NCBI GenBank assembly: GCA_937877595.1
Contig: CALFIY010000002.1
Span: forward strand, 1-11,955
Length of the DNA: 11,955 bases
Reading direction: 5' to 3'
Source of the DNA: an uncultured Prevotella sp.
GTDB lineage: Bacteria; Bacteroidota; Bacteroidia; Bacteroidales; Bacteroidaceae
Part shown: piece after piece, positions 6,796 to 11,955 of the stretch
How positions within the stretch are numbered: the first letter of the stretch is position 1
How the letters are laid out: every line of letters begins with the position of its first letter
The notes under the pieces: model-generated
Databases searched by the model: none
What the model saw: the letters and a program-made list of their open reading frames with translations, nothing else
Told to the model about the DNA's origin: nothing
Program-made: the position numbers and the translations under genes

Positions 6796-9700
6796 ATGAA
6801 AAACAGAATAGATTGCTTCCTGGCATGCCAGCAGACAGATGAAATTGCAGTTTTAGTTAATCAGTTGCAGCAGGAAGTAGCCGTTGGGCGTATCTGGTTG
6901 ATGATGAACAGTGACACACCTGTAGATGTTCCCCAAGGATGCAGCCTGTTGAATTTGGATAAACTTACGAGCAGCGAAACTGTGATGTCTATTGCAGAGC
7001 GTGCAGAGTCAGAATATGTTCTTCTTTTCTTGAAAACCACTCCTGTTAAGTTGGGGAGTACTGCCATAGAGCGCATGTTGCATGTTGCCGATGACAGTGG
7101 CGCTGCAATGATATATTCCGACAGATGGCAGATAGAGGAGGGCAGAAGAACGCCTCACCCAGTGATAGACTATCAGGAAGGGGCACTTCGTGATGATTTC
7201 GACTTTGGCTCTGTGTGGTTAGTTCGCACTGCAGCATTGCATAAGTATGCAACTACCGACCGAGAGCGCGACTATCTTTGGGCTGGCTTGTACGATTTGC
7301 GACTGTTTCTGAGCAGAGAAGGCCTGCTGCTACACGTCAAGGAGATGTTGTACACAGAACATGAGTCCGACCTCAGAGCCTCTGGCGAGAAACAGTTTGA
7401 CTATGTAAATCCCAGGAACCGTGATGTACAGATAGAGATGGAGCAAGCCTGCACCGCCCACCTTCGACAGATTGGTGCCATGGTTGATACGACGCAACTC
7501 ATCGATGTCGATTTTGACGAGCAGGAGTTTGACGTTGAAGCATCAGTAGTGATACCAGTCTTCAATCGTGAGAATACGATACGCGATGCCGTAGAAAGCG
7601 CCTTGTCACAGGAGACGTCGTTCAAGTATAATGTCATAGTGGTGGACAATCATTCCACAGACGGCACCACATCTATTCTGACCGACATAAGCCATAATTT
7701 TAAATCGACGCAAGGACGCGATCTGATAGTCCTGACACCCGAACGCGACGACCTTGGCATTGGCGGCTGCTGGAATGAAGCCATTTACGATTCACGCTGC
7801 GGCCGTTTTGCCGTACAGTTGGATAGCGACGACCTTTATTCTTCTACAAAGACACTTCAGACCATTGTCGACGCTTTCTACAGCCAGCATGCGGCAATGG
7901 TGATAGGCAGTTATCGCATGTGCGACTTTAATCTGCAAACTCTCCCCCCTGGCATGATAGACCATCGCGAATGGACTGACGACAACGGGCCAAACAATGC
8001 TCTTCGTATCAATGGTTTAGGCGCTCCGCGCGCTTTTTTTACACCTCTGCTGCGCGAGATAGGATTTCCTAACACATCATACGGCGAGGATTACGCTTTG
8101 GGACTTGCCTTTTCACGCCAGTATCGTATAGGGCGCATTTACGACGAACTCTATCTTTGTCGCAGATGGGGCGGAAACAGCGATGCCGTACTATCTTTAG
8201 ACAAGATAAATGCAAACAACAGTTACAAGGATAGCCTGCGCACACAGGAACTCCGTGCCAGACAGCATATAGACCAGGGTGTACAGCATGACGGCGACGG
8301 CATACGGCGTTTCTTCCGGCGTCAGTTACAGATATGGGATGAAGTGCGTCAGCGCTATCAGGATTTGACACAGAGGGTAGAGACACGCGAATTGCCTACC
8401 GACAACATTGCAATTCGCGTACAGTGGAACCCGTCGCGCATACGCTCCACTGGAGCCAAGATTGATGCCAACTCCATTGCCGAAAGACCTTGCTTTCTGT
8501 GCAGTGCCAATCGGCCGTCGCTTCAGATGCATCGCACACTGCTTGAGCGATACGAACTACTTGTCAATCCGTATCCCATACTTCCGGAACATTATACGCT
8601 GCCTACTCTGCATCATCAGTGTCAGCGTATCAGCGACATGTATACAGACTTTTACCCCTTGCTTGACAAGTTGCCTGGCTACACCTTATTATATAATGGG
8701 CCGCGAAGCGGGGCTTCTGCTCCAGACCATGCACATCTGCAGGCCGTCACCACAGGTCTTCTGCCACTGCAGCAGAGTTGGGCATTGCTAAGTCGCGATG
8801 TCAGTCCAGTCGTTAAACTTAGCGACGATGATGGAATATTCCGCCTTGACGATTATGTTTCGGCTGCATTCCTTATTAAGACTCATGTAGCAGAAAATTT
8901 TGAACTTCTGTTCCGACTTCTCTACGATGCGCTGCCAATGGGCGAAAAGGCTGGCGAGCCTATGATGAACATCATAGCATGGCGTCAGGGCGACACGACA
9001 AATACCGTTGTGCTGCCACGAGCCAAGCATCGTCCTCAGTGCTATTATGCTGAAGGAGATGATAGTCTGATGATTAGTCCGGGTGCTGTAGACATGGGCG
9101 GACTTATCATTACGCCACGCGAGACAGATTTCCGCCGTCTCACGGCAGACGTCGCTCAGTCCGTATTCCGTGAGGTTTCCTTGTCTGCTGATGACGTCAA
9201 GAAAGTTTCCGACCTGCTTAGTCAGACCACTGCTACAGAGCAGCCAGCCGGCGTTAGCACCCACCAGCCACAGGTAGATGTCGGCATCGTGAGCGGTCAG
9301 CACATCAGATTCTCACTTAATTCAAAATATACAGCCAAAGGCGAAACCATAGAAGGCAGTCAGGAGGTGGAGTTCTCTGAGGGAGGAATTCTCTGGCGCG
9401 GCGTACAGTATCGCGAACTTACATTTACGCCTCAGTCGGCACGCGGCTCTTTCTCGCTGCACGACGTGACGATAGGTGTCAACTTCCACTGGGAGCGCAA
9501 AGAGTCGCAGACTTTCCTCGGCACCCTTCGCCTTGTCGTGGAAGCCGACAAGTTGACGGCCATCAACCGTCTGCCTGTAGAGCAGTATCTTGCCTCGGTC
9601 ATCTCCAGTGAGATGCGTGCCACGGCAGGCTTGGAATTACTGAAGGCTCATGCCGTGATTTCACGCTCGTGGCTTTTGGCCCAAATCAGGCGCCGTGAGC

Positions 9701-10509
9701 ACAATGCTGAGCACCGCGACGGCTTTTTCTCTTACATTAAGAAGGATAACGAGTTGCTCCGCTGGTACGACCGCGAAGACCACACCATCTTCGACGTGTG
9801 TGCTGACGACCATTGTCAGCGTTATCAGGGCATTACCAAGCAGACGAGCCGTGCTGTGGAGCAGGCATTGAAAGCCACTCGCGGCCAAATACTTTCTTAT
9901 CCTCTCACCTCTAACTCCCCATCACTCAATCCTGACTATGAGATATGCGATGCCCGTTTCTCCAAGTGCTGTGGCGGACAGACGGAGGAATTCCAGTATT
10001 GCTGGGAGAATATTCCCAAACCCTATCTTGTCTCTGTGCGCGATCCATACTGCAACACCACTGACAAGGCCATTCTTTCCCAAGTGCTCAACGACTACGA
10101 CCAGGAAACGAGCGACTTCTATCGCTGGACCGTTCGTTATACAAGTGAGGAACTGTCGCGCATCGTAAACGACAAACTGGGTGGCGATTTCGGCACGATA
10201 ACAGGCCTTATTCCTCTGGAGCGCGGCAAGAGCGGCCGCATCTGGCGTCTGCAAATAGTAGGCACAAACAAAACCTTCATTATCGGCAAGGAGTTGGAGA
10301 TACGGCGTGCTCTCAGCAAGTCACATCTTTACAGTTCGGCCTTCGACGTAGAGAAGACCGCCGACGGCTTTGTGCTTCACGGCCGTGGCTGGGGCCATGG
10401 CGTAGGACTGTGCCAGATAGGTGCAGCAGTGATGGGACAAAAGGGCTTTAAGTATGACGAAATACTGCTCCACTACTATCGTGGTGCAGAAATCAGGAGA
10501 CTATATTAA
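6796..10509 (+). CDS. Multidomain GT2-like / GT2 / DUF4922 (GalT-HIT-like) / SpoIID-LytB protein
   Basis: A 1237-residue protein with no visible signal peptide or membrane helix. Four regions can be read. (1) Residues 1-235 look like a GT2 fold whose metal motif is lost: YVLLFLKTTP (74-83) stands where a DxD is expected, while DDFDFG (133-138) is retained. (2) Residues 247-480 are an apparently intact GT2 glycosyltransferase: SVVIPVFNRE (250-259), VDNHSTDGT (283-291), LDSDD (342-346) and GED (430-432). (3) Residues about 535-800 fit DUF4922. They have CFLC (Cys566, Cys569), HH (606-607) and NGPRSGASAPDHAHLQ (634-649) with an HxHxQ like that of GalT and Ap4A phosphorylases. (4) Residues about 828-1237 form a SpoIID/LytB domain. 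They have LPVEQYL and SSEM with Glu939 (expected catalytic acid), FSKCCGG (1055-1061) and GWGHGVGLCQIGA (1198-1210). SpoIID cleaves denuded peptidoglycan glycan strands. An AmpG-like permease gene follows. The domains are clear; the overall reaction is unknown. Confidence 0.9.
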   Translation: MKNRIDCFLACQQTDEIAVLVNQLQQEVAVGRIWLMMNSDTPVDVPQGCSLLNLDKLTSSETVMSIAERAESEYVLLFLKTTPVKLGSTAIERMLHVADDSGAAMIYSDRWQIEEGRRTPHPVIDYQEGALRDDFDFGSVWLVRTAALHKYATTDRERDYLWAGLYDLRLFLSREGLLLHVKEMLYTEHESDLRASGEKQFDYVNPRNRDVQIEMEQACTAHLRQIGAMVDTTQLIDVDFDEQEFDVEASVVIPVFNRENTIRDAVESALSQETSFKYNVIVVDNHSTDGTTSILTDISHNFKSTQGRDLIVLTPERDDLGIGGCWNEAIYDSRCGRFAVQLDSDDLYSSTKTLQTIVDAFYSQHAAMVIGSYRMCDFNLQTLPPGMIDHREWTDDNGPNNALRINGLGAPRAFFTPLLREIGFPNTSYGEDYALGLAFSRQYRIGRIYDELYLCRRWGGNSDAVLSLDKINANNSYKDSLRTQELRARQHIDQGVQHDGDGIRRFFRRQLQIWDEVRQRYQDLTQRVETRELPTDNIAIRVQWNPSRIRSTGAKIDANSIAERPCFLCSANRPSLQMHRTLLERYELLVNPYPILPEHYTLPTLHHQCQRISDMYTDFYPLLDKLPGYTLLYNGPRSGASAPDHAHLQAVTTGLLPLQQSWALLSRDVSPVVKLSDDDGIFRLDDYVSAAFLIKTHVAENFELLFRLLYDALPMGEKAGEPMMNIIAWRQGDTTNTVVLPRAKHRPQCYYAEGDDSLMISPGAVDMGGLIITPRETDFRRLTADVAQSVFREVSLSADDVKKVSDLLSQTTATEQPAGVSTHQPQVDVGIVSGQHIRFSLNSKYTAKGETIEGSQEVEFSEGGILWRGVQYRELTFTPQSARGSFSLHDVTIGVNFHWERKESQTFLGTLRLVVEADKLTAINRLPVEQYLASVISSEMRATAGLELLKAHAVISRSWLLAQIRRREHNAEHRDGFFSYIKKDNELLRWYDREDHTIFDVCADDHCQRYQGITKQTSRAVEQALKATRGQILSYPLTSNSPSLNPDYEICDARFSKCCGGQTEEFQYCWENIPKPYLVSVRDPYCNTTDKAILSQVLNDYDQETSDFYRWTVRYTSEELSRIVNDKLGGDFGTITGLIPLERGKSGRIWRLQIVGTNKTFIIGKELEIRRALSKSHLYSSAFDVEKTADGFVLHGRGWGHGVGLCQIGAAVMGQKGFKYDEILLHYYRGAEIRRLY

Positions 10510-10541
10510 AACGAGTTTTTGTGAATTGTGAATTATAAATT

Positions 10542-11825
10542 ATGAAATACAAATCTTCTCCCTGGTCGTGGGTACCTACGCTATATTTTGCAGAAGGCGT
10601 GCCCTACGTTGCCGTAATGACTATATCGCTGATACTCTACAAGCGGCTTGGCCTGTCTAATGCCGACATCACGCTCTACACGTCATGGCTCTATCTCCCG
10701 TGGGTGATAAAACCGCTGTGGAGCCCGTTTGTCGATATGATACTCACCAAGCGCTGGTGGGTTGTCACGATGCAGTTGCTTATCGGAGCCTCGCTCTCCG
10801 GCATTGCGTTTACCATACCCGGACCGTTGTGGCTTGAGGGAACGCTATGCTTTTTCTGGCTTATGGCATTCTTCAGCGCCACCCACGATATTGCTGCCGA
10901 CGGATTCTACATGCTTGCACTGTCCGACCACGAGCAGGCCTTCTTCGTGGGCATACGTTCCACTTTCTATCGTATAGCCACCATCTTCTCCGCAGGCCTG
11001 CTGGTGGGACTGGCCGGAGCCCTGCAGGTGCTCACGCGCAGCATTCGCTATTCGTGGAGCCTCGTCTTTTATCTTGTTGCAGGACTCTTTGTTGCCCTGT
11101 GGCTCTACCATAGTTGGGTACTGCCTACGAAGGAAAGGGAAGAGGGTCGAGTAAACTGTGAAACACTTTCTTCCTTTCTCCAGGGCTTTCTTGAAACCCT
11201 GAAAACATTCTTTCAGAAACCGCAGGTGTGGGCAGGACTGTGCTTCATGCTCTTTTATCGCATGCCCGAGGGACTGCTGTCAAAGGTGGCAGCCCTTTTC
11301 CTCGTCGATGCTCCTCACAACGGCGGTCTCGGACTGAGCGATGGCGAGTATGGTCTTGTTCAGGGCACTCTGGGTGTTATCGGCCTCACTCTTGGCGGCA
11401 TTCTCGGCGGAGTTTGTGCCAGTCGCGACGGACTCAAGCGCTGGCTGTGGCCCATGGTAATTGCCATCACGCTTCCTGACCTGGTCTATGTATATCTCTC
11501 TTACGCTCTTCCGTCCAGTCTGTCGCTTGTCAGCATCTGCGTGTTCCTTGAACAATTTGGCTACGGCTTCGGTTTCTCGGCCTATATGCTTTATCTTATC
11601 TACTACAGCCAAGGAGAGCACAAGACAAGCCACTACGCGCTATGTACAGCCTTCATGGCACTTTCAATGATGCTTCCCGGACTATTTGCCGGAGCCTTGC
11701 AGGAAGCCGTAGGCTATCCCGTCTTCTTCGTCATCGTCGTTGCCTCCTGCCTGCTGACGTATGTAGTGACTGCCATGCTGCGCATCGACCCGGAGTTTGG
11801 CAAGAAACATAATACTGACAACTGA
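10542..11825 (+). CDS. AmpG-like muropeptide permease (MFS)
   Basis: An integral inner-membrane protein of 427 residues with about 12 hydrophobic segments. E. coli AmpG imports GlcNAc-anhydroMurNAc and its peptides for cell-wall recycling. AmpG-like landmarks are YFAEGVPY (15-22; E. coli has FASGLPL), KPLWSPFVD (57-65; KFLWSPLMD) and SATHDIAADGF (112-122; SASQDIVFDAW). It is shorter than the 14-helix E. coli protein, as other Bacteroidetes AmpG-like permeases are. It starts 32 bp after the SpoIID-domain gene, with no terminator or convincing promoter between, so the two are probably one operon. The spacer contains a direct duplication of GTGAATT (10521-10534). The start MKYKSSPWSW gives a short basic N-terminus before the first helix. 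The substrate is inferred by homology and context; another sugar-peptide or sugar cannot be excluded. Confidence 0.85.
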   Translation: MKYKSSPWSWVPTLYFAEGVPYVAVMTISLILYKRLGLSNADITLYTSWLYLPWVIKPLWSPFVDMILTKRWWVVTMQLLIGASLSGIAFTIPGPLWLEGTLCFFWLMAFFSATHDIAADGFYMLALSDHEQAFFVGIRSTFYRIATIFSAGLLVGLAGALQVLTRSIRYSWSLVFYLVAGLFVALWLYHSWVLPTKEREEGRVNCETLSSFLQGFLETLKTFFQKPQVWAGLCFMLFYRMPEGLLSKVAALFLVDAPHNGGLGLSDGEYGLVQGTLGVIGLTLGGILGGVCASRDGLKRWLWPMVIAITLPDLVYVYLSYALPSSLSLVSICVFLEQFGYGFGFSAYMLYLIYYSQGEHKTSHYALCTAFMALSMMLPGLFAGALQEAVGYPVFFVIVVASCLLTYVVTAMLRIDPEFGKKHNTDN

Positions 11826-11842
11826 CCAATTCCTGGCAATCC

Positions 11843-11955
11843 AAAAAGCAGGTATTTTAAAAGCAGTTAGAATTTTTTTAAAAGCAGCTGTAATTTTTTA
11901 AAAAGCAGCAGTAATTTTTTTAAAAGCAGCAGTAATTTTTTTAAAAACAGCTGTA
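11843..11955. repeat. AT-rich tandem repeat, about 21 bp per unit, reaching the window edge
   Basis: Five units and the start of a sixth lie head to tail: 11843-11858 (short, divergent), 11859-11879, 11880-11899, 11900-11921, 11922-11942 and 11943-11955 (cut). The core is AAAAGCAGC, then A or T, then GTAA, then six or seven T. Unit length varies from 20 to 22 only in the A and T runs. Every unit has a TAA in the core and the frame shifts between units, so it is not coding. It starts 17 bp after the stop of the AmpG-like gene. I see no spacers, so it is not a CRISPR. Function unknown. Confidence 0.85.

Noticed and set aside
8788..9303. Minus-strand 171-codon frame inside the DUF4922 region
   Set aside because: Antisense shadow; the plus-strand frame here carries conserved motifs throughout.
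10521..10534. Duplicated GTGAATT before the AmpG-like gene as an operator or promoter
   Set aside because: Short AT-rich duplication of a kind common in Bacteroidales spacers; no -33/-7 pair around it.
6796..11825. Anti-phage defence or secretion system
   Set aside because: Domain content (GT2, DUF4922, SpoIID, AmpG) and the neighbouring core genes point to envelope metabolism; no nuclease, toxin, reverse transcriptase or sensor domain was seen.
11832..11858. Terminator after the AmpG-like gene (CCTG/CAGG hairpin before TATTTT)
   Set aside because: The stem is only 4 bp with a 13-nt loop, too weak to support.
11843..11955. CRISPR array or coding repeat
   Set aside because: No unique spacers between units, and each core contains TAA while unit length shifts the frame.

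Overview
The window looks like a chromosomal segment from a member of the Bacteroidales, most likely Prevotella or a relative. Three things point there. The intergenic promoters fit the Bacteroidetes primary-sigma consensus (TTTG, about 19 bp, TAnnTTTG). The gene starts have A-rich leaders without Shine-Dalgarno motifs. The gene families (Bacteroidetes-type LptE, DUF4922, AmpG-like permease) are typical of the group. I see no mobile element, rRNA, tRNA, CRISPR array or phage gene.

The left half is read from the minus strand in three apparent transcription units. (1) A lipoprotein aldose 1-epimerase (galM) is followed by the first 38 codons of a probable sodium/sugar symporter that runs off the left edge. 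It has a promoter of its own at about 1356-1386. (2) An RpoN-type activator, LptE, a TPR-like protein and SecG form a tightly packed set that ends in a very clear intrinsic terminator at 1446-1478. (3) rlmN and pdxA form a pair with a strong promoter upstream (6686-6717) and a probable terminator after pdxA (4480-4509). Units 2 and 3 may still be joined by read-through, since only 56 bp separate pdxA from the regulator.

The right half is read from the plus strand. A consensus promoter (6732-6762), back to back with the rlmN promoter, drives a 1237-residue multidomain protein. It combines a degenerate GT2-like domain, an apparently intact GT2 glycosyltransferase, a DUF4922 domain with GalT/Ap4A-phosphorylase-type motifs, and a SpoIID/LytB domain. 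An AmpG-like muropeptide permease follows 32 bp later. Together they suggest import and processing of cell-wall fragments. The window ends inside an AT-rich tandem repeat of about 21 bp per unit.

The two most unusual points are these. First, the sigma-54 activator and LptE are in one uninterrupted frame with no stop codon between them. Second, the GT2-GT2-DUF4922-SpoIID polypeptide has no visible signal peptide although SpoIID domains normally act outside the cytoplasm. No gap without a gene exceeds 300 bases; the largest (1314-1498) holds a promoter and a terminator.
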